Position numbers and translations under genes: made by a program
Origin: Fomitopsis serialis
Lineage: Eukaryota > Basidiomycota > Agaricomycetes > Polyporales > Fomitopsidaceae
DNA length: 64,000 bases
Direction: 5' to 3'
Assembly (NCBI RefSeq): GCF_022376445.1
Contig: NW_025955140.1
Location: forward strand, 1 to 64,000
Shown here: positions 22,405 to 33,190 of the stretch, in pieces
Layout of the letters: every line of letters starts with the position of its first letter
Position numbering within the stretch: the first letter of the stretch is position 1
The notes under the pieces: generated by a model
What the model saw: only the letters and a program-made list of their open reading frames with translations
What the model was told of the DNA's origin: nothing
Database searches by the model: none

Positions 22405-22880
22405 CTACTCAACAGTAATGAGTGGTTGTATCGCGTTAAGCTCGTGGACGAATCGCACCTGTGCGTCCACCTGTTTCCGCGTCTCACTTTCCATGGCTAG
22501 ACGCGCTGCCCGGTTCTGGTCGACCCTCCGTCGTATGTCGGGTGCCATAGCCTGCAGATACATACTCGTTGGTACGGTTGTGGTGCAGCATACCGCAAAC
22601 ACAACTAGAGGGAGAACACTCACGGCGTAGGTTTGTTCTGGCGTTGGTGTGGTCGCTGTACCCCACGTTCGACGTCATCACCGGTCGAGTCGTATGGCAT
22701 AGCATATGCACGCACCTTTCATGATGACATAACCAATGCTCATGACTTCGCAGAGGGGTTGACAGCAGAGTAAGGGCCACAAGCAGACGTGAGCGGATAC
22801 GGAACAGCTGAGGCAGCGGAGAGCGTACGCGCTACGGAGGCGATGGACATCCTGAACCAAGGAAACTTGGGCTCAGACAT
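22405..22880 (-). CDS. cbp4: CBP4-like mitochondrial assembly factor
   Basis: Four small exons were spliced by eye: 22829-22880, 22716-22745, 22624-22637 (a 14 nt microexon) and 22405-22551. They sum to 80 aa and all introns are GT-AG. The N-terminus FPWFRMSIAS leads into a single TM helix (SVALMSIGYVIMK), then AAMAPDIRRRVDQNR and a charged helix 'ARLAMESETRKQVDAQ'. This layout, 'W-R-[TM]-K...-aPdirrr-...', and the length match yeast CBP4, an inner-membrane factor for cytochrome bc1 assembly. The 'TTPTDEQL' block of yeast is reduced to EQTYA. Identification rests on pattern and topology. Confidence 0.6.
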
Positions 22881-23705
22881 CGTATGAGCTCTGCTGCTAT
22901 GCTTCTGTATGCGATTGTTGGTCTGTTCTTTCTGTGTGGCCTAGTTCGAAAGTCTAAATGTAGTGTCTTGCACTTGTCCTGCACTGTGGCTGCACAAAGC
23001 GAAGGCCCGAGAGACGCGCGGAGCCGTTGTCAGTGCGCGCTCCCATTCATGTCGCAGCTGTTCTCGGTTGCACTCGGTGTAAACGGTACGGTGGTGGGGT
23101 GCGACCGTATTTGCACGTATGGGTACGAGGCAATTGCAGCAAGGAGCTCAGACTCGACCGGAAACACACTAGCAGCTAGCTGTACAGGCATGTGTCTCAT
23201 TAACGACGATGCAAATGTCTATGTCTCATTGCCCCGAGTCCTGCGTCGGTGCAGCTCCCTGTTCTTACACTGGATGCCTTTTGCCATCGTAGTAACAATA
23301 AAAGAAACGATGGCGTCCATGCTCGTGCCGAGCCGCCTCGTCGACCCAAACAGCTGTATCGAAGTACAGTCAGACATCTGCAAACGTGACAGTAAAATCC
23401 AGCGGGTTGCTGGCGTGGATGTCCTCGAAGTAAACACGCCACTGGGTATCTAGAGTCGCCCCTTGAATTCGCGCGTCCGCTGCCTGAGCATTTGTTGTAA
23501 TCTTGGGGCCACCTGCAGCCCGGGGGAGGTGATCTTCGTCGATCAGGTTCGCTTCACTACTCTGCTGTACACATGATGATTACACGAAGGAGTCAGCAGC
23601 AGATGCACGGGCAGCGTACCTTGATGACATGTTCGAGGATTGGGAATGTCTGGCCACCAGTCGCATCCTGAGTGGTGGACTAGCGTTACACTCCAGTCCA
23701 TGCCG
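22881..23705. other. upstream of the CBP4-like gene; unassigned minus-strand coding-like stretch
   Basis: A + strand open frame (22884-23453) has no recognisable feature. On the minus strand about 23380-23540 reads protein-like (ITTNAQAADARIQGATL, then 'TQWRVYFEDIHASNPLDF') but ends at a stop, with no joined model found. Confidence 0.3.
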
Positions 23706-24711
23706 TCAAGAGGTGAATATCAGATTACTGAACGCTGATTGTTGTATTTCGCGAATGAGCTCATCCTTCCCTTCATCGCCGGGGTCATCGGCAATCGACC
23801 AGGCAAAGTCAATGATGTTCCATTTATGGACACGTTTGTGTACTTTGCATTTTCGCGTGTCCACCGGGGCAAGTATGATATTGGCCGGGCGCACATCACG
23901 GTGCATCATGTAGTTGAGGGATAAGTCGTCGAGAATTTGTAGAACATCACGCCTATGAGAGATGGATCAGGAATCATACACATACGCAAGAATAGGATGC
24001 GTACTGGTTAGATTCAACCCAATTATCGTCGGCCGAGCTGTATTCCCGCCCTGCGCGCGCCATCACGAGAACCGACAGAAGCGGCGCGTCAGGATTGGGG
24101 CGCCAGTCTACCCACGGCGAGAGCTCCCTAGCACCAGGAGGAGAGTCGATGCAGTCTCCACCATGATCTCTGTCGTCAAATAGGGAATCGTCGCGGGTGG
24201 GATCGTCAGACTCCCAATATCCAGGCGATGCGTCGCGATAGTAGTCGTCACTTGTCCAAAGAGGGAAGGGAAGCTGCTCTGGAGCTAGCTCGGCGGCAAA
24301 AAGCCCGTAGCAACGCGGAGTGATGACGCCTTGCACTATATTTTCGGTGAGCTGCTCGTACATCCATGCCTCCCGAGCGAGCGAGCGACAGCGGTTCGGT
24401 CGCGCCACCTTGACGCAGAACTCCTGCTTCGAAGGGTCCGTGGTCCGACTCGATGAGCCACAGTCTATAGCAGGCACGGCGGTGACAACCTTCGCTGAAT
24501 AGACCACAGCAGATCTGCCGCCGCCTATGCGTTCTCCGAGCTCAAGAGCAAGATGTCCACTGTGGTCCGGCAATTCTGCGGCGATCTAGCCCGGTTTGTT
24601 TCGAAGCTTGCTGTGTTGGAAATCATATTGTCGAGCTGGGAACGTTCCCCGCCTGGAAAGGGTGACGGAATCCGGCATGTGGGCACCCGTGAGGGTTAGA
24701 GTCGAAAACAT
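23706..24711 (-). pseudogene. kinase-like family copy A (nonsense mutation)
   Basis: Two-exon layout as in the intact copies: Gly loop GERIGGGRSAVVY, CVKVARPNRCRSLARE, an acidic insert, MMHRDVRPANI and IIDFAWS. A TAG replaces the Trp codon of the conserved RPGWIAAEL block at about 24585, so the first ~40 codons are separated from the kinase domain. It is otherwise very close to copy C at 27099-28102 in the same orientation. An internal start after the stop is possible, but no conserved Met is there. Confidence 0.75.
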
Positions 24712-25079
24712 GTACATCGACTTATTCTGGGGACCAGCCGCGTCAACTGCTGGCATACTACTAGTAAAGTGCAGCATTTCAGCATACCAGTTTCACCCAT
24801 ACTTTACCTGCGTCAGCGAGTGTGATCCTGATCCACCGCGGAAGCCGGAACACAGTGGCGGACTTGTGGTTGGTGGCGGCAATTGACAGTGGACAATATC
24901 AATTTGAATGTGGCGAGGCAACACGAACATAGCGCACGTGATCGCTGGGTAACAAGTAAGTTCTTGATGTAGCCAGCATTGGCTCGTCGATCAACTCACA
25001 TAAGGGATCATCACGATACAAAGGGCTCCAGTCACCATAAGTATCTGATTACTGGGCCGCGATTCAGGGTGTAAATGAC

Positions 25080-25322
25080 TCAACCAAGTATGATCGCCTT
25101 CACTGCGTACACGACAGCAGATCTAGTGCCGCCAATGGATTCCCCAAGATCGATAGTAAGATGCCATTTGCCACTCTTCAGTGGTCCTACGGCGACCCAG
25201 TCTCGTCTATTTCGATGCTTGTCACAGTCGAAGTCGAATTGACGTCCTGGAAACATTTTGTGCCTGGAAAGTATGATGATCTCTGGAATACCCTTTAACA
25301 CCAGATTCGAGAACATGAACAA
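25080..25322 (-). pseudogene. N-terminal fragment of a kinase-like copy
   Basis: Encodes only the start of the family: MFMFSNLVLKG, 'RHKMFPGRQFDFDCDKHRN', IDLGESIGGTRSAVVYAVKAI, then a stop. It is most similar to copy D in the N-terminal block. The rest of the domain is absent, so this is a truncated duplicate. Confidence 0.7.
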
Positions 25323-25532
25323 CGATTTATTCTATAAGTGAGCCACGTAAGCCATTGCCGTCTATCTGTTCCGAGGAACAGATGGTGGAGTCCCCTTCTA
25401 CATGCATTATCCAGTATCCAAGGGTAGATCTAGTCGAAGAGTGACAATGAGCGACTGGTACGATATGTTCGATAGAACATACTTGTTGAGCTCAAGCGCG
25501 GAGCGTGTGTACACATGATGCATCGTGTTTGC

Positions 25533-26558
25533 TCATCCCTTTGGGTGTCTGGCAGTATAGAAATACGAACTGCGATAATTTTCCTGCTGCAACTTCCGAA
25601 CGAAATCTTCCGTTGTTTTCTTATGACCGATGGGCACATCAACAACCGACCAGGCAAAGTCGATGAGGTTCCACTCGTGCACGCAATCGTGTCTGTCGCA
25701 CTTCCGTGTGTCTGTCGCAGCACGTACGATGTTGGCTGGACGGAGATCACGATGGATAATAAAGCCGGCGGACAAATCGTCGAGAATCTGCACGACCTCT
25801 TGTCTACGGGAAGCCGATCAGATCCGAGAAAATGAGCAGAAGCAATACACATACCGAACAGACTGATCCCATTCATCCTCATTCACGCTGTATTTTGCCC
25901 CTCCGCGAGCCATCACGAGGGCGGACACACACGGTGAGTCGGGGTCGGGGCGCCAATCCACCCACGGCGAAAGCTCCCTGCCACCTGGAGGATAGCCTGT
26001 GCACTCGTCCCTATCCCAAGTGACGTCGTCACAGAGGCTATCGTCGCGGGTAGGATCATCATTTTCTTTGTCCCGGGGGCGCGCGTCGACGCCGGAGTCT
26101 TCATTGGACCAGAGGGGAAAAGGTAGCTGTTCAGGAGCCAATGTGGTGGTGAAGAACCCATAGTAATTGGGCGTAATGACGCCTTGGAGTGCACGCTCGG
26201 CGAGCTGTTCATAAATCCAGGCCTCCCGAGCGAGCGAGCGACAGCGGTTCGGTCGGGCTACCTTGACACAGAGCTCCGAACTGAGAGGACTTTCAGCGCC
26301 AGGAACACCGTCGTCCCGAAGGACGGCAGTGACAACTTTCACCGCGTACACATCAGCAGACCTGCCACTACCGATGCGTTCCCCGAGCTCAAGAGTGAGG
26401 TGACCACGGTTCTTCGGCACCTGCGCAGCGACCCAGTCTGGTCTGTTTCGCTGTTTGCTGACCCCGTGGTCAAGCTGGCGTGCTGGAAAGGTCTCGTGTC
26501 TGGACAGTGTTGTGGATCCCAAACCGCACGGGCTGGTGAGTGTTAAGACTGAGAACAT
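25533..26558 (-). CDS. kinase-like family copy B (intact)
   Basis: Exons 25855-26558 and 25533-25803 give 324 aa; the GT-AG intron is 51 nt. An N-terminal ~58-residue block is followed by the Gly loop (ERIGSGRSADVYAVK), a VK lysine (LCVKVARPN), a helix-C Glu (LAREAWIYEQL), a ~40-residue Asp-rich insert, 'VSALVMARGG' (hinge-like), IIHRDLRPANI and LIDFAWSVVD. The chain ends about 40 residues after DFA, so the usual kinase C-lobe after the activation segment is missing. Lys, Glu, HRD Asp and Asn are kept; DFG is DFA with its Asp kept. It is nearly identical to inverted copy E. The start is at MFS, the Met conserved in all copies except D-type variants. Confidence 0.75.
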
Positions 26559-27098
26559 GCCCAATGACCTATTCTGCGGATCGACTACGTCAACTGCGCA
26601 CAGGCAACATTGTAGTGTATCTAACCTACCAGATCAGTAGTTGAGTCGGTATCTTGCATTTCAAACGGCCATCAGCAGAGCGCAAGGACAAGCATAAGGA
26701 AAGCGGCACACAAATGCGCTCGCCAAAGGGAAATGGAAATGAGTGGGAGCAAAGTGGTAGGGTACTTTGTCGCAGCGTTACGGTGGGCCGTCGCAGTCAA
26801 CATGAACACGAGGCACGTGTTGCTCTCATAATCGCCGATCGTTGTCAATCGAGATAAGATCTCCTCAGATTTGTCTTGGGATTGTCTTTCCGATCTTGCG
26901 CACCAACCGGACTGGCCGCACACGTCTGGCATACGTGAGAGACACAATGTTGATTTCGCAACCTCGCAAAACGCATTCCAAGGTTTAACGCTGGTCAATG
27001 CATGTCGCGAAACGTTACAGTCCAAGCCTGCTGCAACATGCAATGGCTAGTACTGTGGGGTACACAAACGAGCTAACGTCAGGCTCCAACGTTGCACA

Positions 27099-28102
27099 TC
27101 AAGAAGTGAAGTGCAGATTCCTGAACGATGCTCGTTGCATATCGCTAATCAGTTCATACTTCCCTGGACTGCTGGGGTCATCGACAACCGACCAGGCAAA
27201 GTCGATGATGTTCCATTTATGGACACGTTTGTGTACTTTGCACTTTCGCGTGTCCGCCGGCGCAAGTACGATGTTGTCCGGGCGGAAATCGCGATGCATT
27301 ATGTAGTTGAGGGATAAGTCGTCGAGAATCTGCACGACATCCCGCCTATGAGATGGGTCAGAGACTATATACATACGCAAGAATAGGATGCGTACTGGTT
27401 AGACTTGACCCAATCATCGTCGCCCAGGCTGTATTTTCGCCCTGCGCGCGCCATCACGAGAACCGATAGAAGCGGCACGTCAGGGTTGGGACGCCAGTCT
27501 ACCCAAGATGAGAGCTCCCTAGCACCGGGAGGAGAGTCGATGCAGTCTCCGCCCTTATCTTTGTCGTCAAATAAGGCATCGTCGCGGGTGGGATCGTCAG
27601 ACTCCCAATGTCCAGGCGATGCGTCGCGGTAGTAGTCGTCACTTGTCCAAAGAGGGAAGGGAAGCTGCTCTGGAGGTAGGACGGCGGCGAAAAGCCCGTA
27701 GCAACGCGGAGTGATGACGCCTTGCACTATATTTTCGGTGAGCTGCTCGTACATCCATGCCTCCCGAGCGAGCGAGCGACAGCGGTTCGGTCGCGCCACC
27801 TTGACGCAGAACTCCTGCTTCGAAGGGTCCGTGGTCCGACTCGAAGAGCCGCAGTCCACACCAGGCACGGCGGTGACAACCTTCGCTGAATAGACAACAG
27901 CAGACCTGCCGCCGCCTATGCGTTCTCCGAGCTCAAGAGCAAGGTGACCACTGTGCTTCGGCAGCTCTGCGGCGATCCAGCCCGGTCTGTTTCGAAGCTT
28001 GCTGTGATGGAAATCATATTGTCGAGCTGGGAACGTTTCCCGCCTGGAAAGGGTGACGGAGTCCCGTATGTGGGCACCCGTGAGGGTTATAGTCGAAAAC
28101 AT
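27099..28102 (-). CDS. kinase-like family copy C (intact)
   Basis: Exons 27396-28102 and 27099-27345 (intron 50 nt) give 317 aa; an ATG two codons earlier (28108) is also possible. Features: GERIGGGRSAVVYSAKVV, FCVKVARPNRCRSLARE, an acidic insert, LSVLVMARAG, IMHRDFRPDNIVLA and NIIDFAWSVVDDP, ending LHFTS. It is the intact sister of broken copy A. Substrate and biology are unknown. The compact C-terminus recalls APH- or Bud32-like minimal kinases more than canonical protein kinases. Confidence 0.75.
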
Positions 28103-28389
28103 GCACATCGACTTATTCTGGAGGGCCGTGAACAGCCACGTCAACTGCTGGCGAACCACAGTGCATATCTGAGCCTACCAGTTTCATCCATACATCATCG
28201 GCCGCGGTCAGAGTGACCATCCTGACCCGCGGAAAGCCAGGACACAACAACGTCAGACGTGGTTGAGGTTGGTGGCAGTCGACACTGTCAGTTCACGGTC
28301 AATGTGGCGACGATTCAGATTCCCAGGCAACGTGAACATTACGCACGTGATTGCTGGACTCACAACTATTTCACTGTGATATGTATTGG

Positions 28390-28720
28390 AGCGTGCCCTC
28401 GGTGAGCTGTTCGTATAGGCGGTGTATGTACACGCTTCCCGAGCGAGCGGCGGTGTTTCGACCGCACTACCTTAGTATACGGTTTCAGAAATCAGGGATC
28501 CGTGACTGTCTTCCCTACGTAGACAATGGTAGATCTACCGTCGCCAGTCATGCGTGCCCCAGGTTCCAGGGAGATGTCCTCAGTTCCTCGGCGCATCTGT
28601 AGTGATCCGGCCTGCTTTGAAGCTTGTTGTAATCGAAGTCAAATTGACGTGCTGGGAAATTCTAGAAACCGTGACGGCGTCCGCTATGCATGCAACTGCG
28701 AGGGATCATGTCCATAAGGT
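28390..28720 (-). pseudogene. heavily decayed kinase-like relic
   Basis: Reverse-strand sequence keeps traces such as LAREA, a GHL...PG block and 'RISQHVNLTSITTSF' in shifted frames, aligned with the N-terminal half of the family. Several stops and frameshifts are present. Confidence 0.5.
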
Positions 28721-29025
28721 GCACAATGACTCCTCTGCAGATCGAGAACGTCAGCAGTTCGCCTTCCATTATTACTGCTATTTCAACAATCACCGGTTTC
28801 TTCCATTATTTAGTACGCTCGTCAATTCATCCTGAACTGAGCAGCAGAGGGGGGTAGCACAATTCCGATCACGAAGGAGTGGTCAAGGACATTACAATCT
28901 GAGACTTCAATGACAGTGAAGTGCGGTGTGAGCCTGCGGCAGTGTTATGTGTAGGCTACGACGCGAATAGTGGTCTCACGCACCCCCTTTACTTCCATGA
29001 CAGTGCGATGGATCTGGTCTTAGCT

Positions 29026-30037
29026 TCAGCGTCTACCAGTATAGAAGTACGGACAACGGTATTTGTTTCTCTGTAGTTCGCGAAGGAACCCTGCCTTGTT
29101 TCGAGTCTTGGGGTCATCGACGATTGACCAGGCAAAATCAACGAGATTCCACTTGTGCACGCATTTATGTCGGCCGCACTTCCGCGTATCATGCGGAGCA
29201 TGTATAATGTTTGGCGGGCGGAGGTCGTGATGGACGATGTAGCTTAAGGCCAAGTCGTCGAGGACTTGCAATATATCCTGCCTAGGCACATCAAGGGGTC
29301 AGAACCAGACGAATGACTCACGGCAAAATACATACTGTGCTTCTTCATCCCATTCATCCTCGTCTACACTGTACTTCGACCCACCACGAGCCATCACGAG
29401 GACCGACAAGAGCGGCGCGTCTGGTCTGGGCGCCAGTCGAGCCATGGTGAGAGCTCCCTACCTCCGGGAGTAGAGTTGGCGTCGTCGGCATTATCCTCTT
29501 CGTCATCGTCAAGGAGGGGCTCGTCGCAGGTAGGATCGTCGGATCTACGATCGCCAGGAGTTCTGTCGAGGTCAAAATCGTCACTCGACCAGAGAGAGAA
29601 CTGCGCCCGTTCGCGTGCGAGCTCGGCGGTGAAGAATCCGTAGCAGCGGGGAGTGATCACGCCTTGGAGTGCGTTCTCGGTCAACTGCTCGTACATCCAT
29701 CCCTCCCGGGCGAGCGAGCGACAGCGGTTCGGTCGTGCCACCTTGACACAGAGCTCCAGCTTGAACGGGTCTTTGGTCCAAGGAGCACCGTCTTTCCGGG
29801 GTGTAGCAGTGACGACTGTCGCGGCGTACACGACAGCGGATCTACCGCCGCCGATGCGTTCCCCAAGTTCGATAGTGAGATGACCGCTACTCTTCAGCGG
29901 CTCTACGGCGATCCAGTCTGGTCTATTTCGATGCTTGTCGCAGTCGAAGTCGAATGACGTCCTGGGAACGTTTTGCGCCTGGAGAGTGTGATAGTCTCCG
30001 GAATATGTGTGCCCTTTAGGGTCAGAGTCGAGAACAT
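29026..30037 (-). pseudogene. kinase-like family copy D (two one-base losses)
   Basis: The full-length layout is kept (GERIGGGRSAVVYAATVV, LCVKVARPNRCRSLARE, a DDDEED-rich insert, IVHHDLRPPNI, LVDFAWSIVDDP). Frame is broken twice: near 29955 the FDFDC block loses one base of a T/A doublet, and near 29423 WRPDPDAPL loses one base of a C-run. The HRD motif reads HHD. Because both breaks are single-base homopolymer losses, the copy could be intact in the real genome. Confidence 0.7.
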
Positions 30038-30325
30038 GCACAACGACTTGTTCTATGAGTGAAAGACGTTAATCGTTGAGCAGACACTGGTATAGCATAG
30101 CACCGAGCCTACTAGTTTCGTCCACAGGTCCACAAGTTCGTTGGCCTCCTTCATTGTCGATAAAATAGGATAATAAGATAAGAACGCAGTGAATGCACAG
30201 AGGAATAGGTGAATCACGTCAAGTTGGTTTGACTGACGAGGTAAGTATTATATACTGCATGATCGCGCAGCCCGAAGAGCGAGAGACGCGCACAGGCGCG
30301 CACCCGAACTGCTTCAACCTGAACC

Positions 30326-30808
30326 ATGTCCCTCCCGCAACACACCAAACGCGTCTGTCAGATCATCAAGGTCCATTGAACACGCTCGCGCTCTACACCA
30401 CTTCTGACTGTACTTATGCGCCATTAGCTCAAGCCTGAGGCAGAGGCAGAGTACAAGGCACTGCACGCCAACGCTTGGCCGGGGGTGCTCGCCGCGCTTG
30501 CGCGCGCCCACATCTCCGACTACTCGATCCACTTCTTCCCACCGCTACATCTGCTTATCGCGACGTTCAAGTATACTGGGAATGACTTCGATGGGGATAT
30601 GAAGAAGATTGGGGAGGACGAGGAGACGCGGAGGTGGTGGGCGCTGACGGACAAAATGCAGGAGAGCTTCGTGGACGGTGCGACGGGCAGCGGCGGCGAG
30701 AAGCCTTGGTGGTTGGTGAGTGCTCACGTTCAAGTAAATTGGGTCAAATATGGATATATATGCGCGCCGCAGGACCTCGAGGAGGTGTTTAGGTTCGAGG
30801 GAAACTAA
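30326..30808 (+). CDS. L-rhamnose mutarotase-like protein
   Basis: Exons 30326-30370, 30428-30715 and 30773-30808 (GT-AG introns of 57 nt each) give 122 aa. Motifs: KRVCQIIKLKPEAEAEYKAL, HANAWPGVLAAL, 'ISDYSIHFFPPLHLLIATF', WWALTDKMQ and DLEEVFRFEGN. These match the RhaM/RhaU family, small ferredoxin-like-fold dimers of about 104-120 aa that interconvert L-rhamnose anomers. The conserved His of the H-x-x-x-W-P turn is present. It lies inside the kinase-like cluster, with no obvious pathway partner nearby. Confidence 0.9.
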
Positions 30809-31091
30809 GGCGGCCTCAGATGGACGCAGTGTACGATCGGAGTGTATGCTATCGCGGTATGGTATGGTATCGGAATGGACACAGCTTCACGACGAAGTTC
30901 CGAGGAAACGAGCACCGCTCGCCTGACGACTGAGGCCGATGTGCGCTGTGCTGCGCACACCGACCACCCATCCTTGGCGTGGCACTGTCCGAGACCAAGT
31001 ACGGCCTTATCCGCGAGTATGACGACGTTCTTATACGGTCGACCGGGTTGACGCTTCGCGCCCAACAACATCCACTTTCTGCCACCCCAGC

Positions 31092-32761
31092 ATGTCTGAA
31101 ACCTCCCTATCTGCGAACGTCTTGCTCTCTCTTCCAGAGGCCACTCTCCGGACACAATCCACACCGACCACAGGAACCGTCTATCTTCAATACATCAACG
31201 TCGCCCCGCCATCTGGGTCTGCATCCGCCACATCCGAGCGCTCCGTCTACCTCGTTGTGCGCCTCAACGCCATCGAGTTCCCGATCGATCCCAGCCGCCC
31301 CGTCGCGCGGCACATCACACCCGATGGTACGCATGTCTACACCTTCGTCCTCGATGGGCAGGCCGCGCGGACCCTCGACCTCAAAGGGGAGTCTGTCCCC
31401 GTGTCGCTCTCGCTCAGAGGCCTGCCCGACCCCGCGCGCATAGATGCGATCGAGACTTTCGACCAGATCCTCGGACAGTATGCTGGATGGGAAGGCGCGA
31501 GCGGCGGCGTGCAGCAGTCGGCGGGGGTGAACCTGCACGAGGGCGGTGGCAATCCGGAGACCCTACGCGGGCGGCTCGTGCTCATGGACGAGGCGACGGG
31601 AGAGATGGTCGGCGAGGTTCCCCATCAGCTGCCGATCCACGAAGACCCTGCGCTGGTACGCGTAGATGAAGCGGAGAGTGCCGAGGGCACAGCGCATGCC
31701 GCGCCGGTCGTTCTCGAGCTCCCTCCGAATGTGTACGATGCATACACGGGTCAGCGAACTGCGGAGGGTGCTGCTGCATCGGAGCTATCTGAGGCGCAGG
31801 AGATCTTCGTCCGCGCGATTCCTCCTGATCAGCAAGACTGGATGACGAAGTCCGCCTCGTTGATAAGGTACGTATACATGCCGTTGGTAGTCCGGGAAGG
31901 CCGACTGATACTGTTCACAGTCGCGGTATAGACTCGTCAACATCGCTGCTCGTCAAAGGGATGTCTTCTGCCTCGCAGAGTTATATCAAACGTGCTGCTC
32001 CCCATTCACCGAGCCAGGCGGACGGCAAAGTGTCTGGGGCGAGCGGGCCTCCCTCACGTATGGCGACGATCCTCACGCATCCTACCACGCACACCACACT
32101 GGGGTACGCGCATACAGCCACCGGGCATGCCGCCCGCGTCAGCTCGAAGACAGTCGAGCTCGTGGAGGGCATGATCCGGCGCGCAGTCAGTGGGCGGCAG
32201 CCAAGTGGGCCTCCGGCAGTGCAACAACCCACGTCCTCATCACCTGCGCCGCTGGCCAGCCCAGGGAGCTCGAGCTTGTTGGCGCCGCCAGCATACAACG
32301 CTTACGCTCCGCCTCAGCCTCTTTCCGAGAAGCCTCCGCTCCCTCCTCGCCGCGACGGATCGAAGTCGCCCGCTCCGCCTCTACCTCTTCGGCCCGACGG
32401 ATCGAAGTCTCCTGTACCCTCCCCTCTACCAGCCTCTAGCCCGGCACCCTCAGGCGCAGACCCCAACGCTCCCCGCCTGCCTCTCCGCACGCGCGACCGC
32501 CTCGCGCTCTCCGCGAACCTCGTGCTCGCGTCCGTCGACGAGTCTACTACGCGCCTCTTGGACGCGGGCACCGCGCAGCTCGGCGCGGTCGTCGGGCACA
32601 AGTACGGGCCGGATGCGGCGCGCTCGACGGGGCTGGCCGCGGGCACGGCGCGGAACGTCGTGCTCGTGTATGTCGATGTGCGCGGGTTTGCGCGCCGGGC
32701 GTTGATCAAGAAGGCGGGGAAGGAGTTCATGAAGGGAAGGGTGGCGGCGAGGCGGGGATGA
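31092..32761 (+). CDS. senescence/spartin-domain protein
   Basis: Exons 31092-31867 and 31921-32761 (intron 53 nt) give 538 aa. The N-terminal half is beta-rich (VLLSLPEATLRTQ..., SVYLVVRLNAIEFPID). The C-terminal half has 'LISRGIDSSTSLLVKGM', HPTTHTTLGYAHTATGHAAR, a Pro/Ser-rich linker (PPLPPRRDGSKSP repeated twice), then DRLALSANLVLASVDESTT and 'STGLAAGTARNVVLVYVDVR'. This is the arrangement of the plant-type senescence domain (Pfam senescence, shared with spartin), linked in other eukaryotes to lipid droplets and membrane contact. A role here is inferred only. Confidence 0.8.
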
Positions 32762-33190
32762 CCACCTTCTGTTGCGTGTACGCGTGTGCGTACCATGATT
32801 CTGGCGTTTGACTGACATAGCCGATCGGGGCTCTAGGAAACGGTCGGGTGATGTGTCACAAATAAATCGGAAACAAATGGCATTATATTCGCATGAGCGT
32901 GGATTGTGCGACTCTGCGAGAACAAGGACGTTTTCTGTACAATGACAGCAACCGATCGCAATATACAGTAATAGGTAGTTATCAGACGTGAATCAAGGAG
33001 AATGTACAGACTATCTATTAAGGGGCAAAATGGCGATCGGCGATCGTGAGTGTGAGCACGTGAGTCGTGTTCATGCTTGACCGCCGCGGCGCCGCCACAC
33101 AGTACTTACTCTTCCACTCACTTCAACTAAACTTTGGCGAGCGCATCTGTGTGCCGGCCTGATTATACTTGCTGTCGCCCTCCGCTCGGA
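32762..33190. other. intergenic, nothing recognised
   Basis: AT-rich spacer between the senescence-domain gene and the left boundary of the inverted duplication carrying copy E. Confidence 0.4.

Noticed and set aside
22884..23453. 189-codon + strand frame next to the CBP4-like start
   Set aside because: No motif, no intron context, and it lies in the likely CBP4 promoter region.
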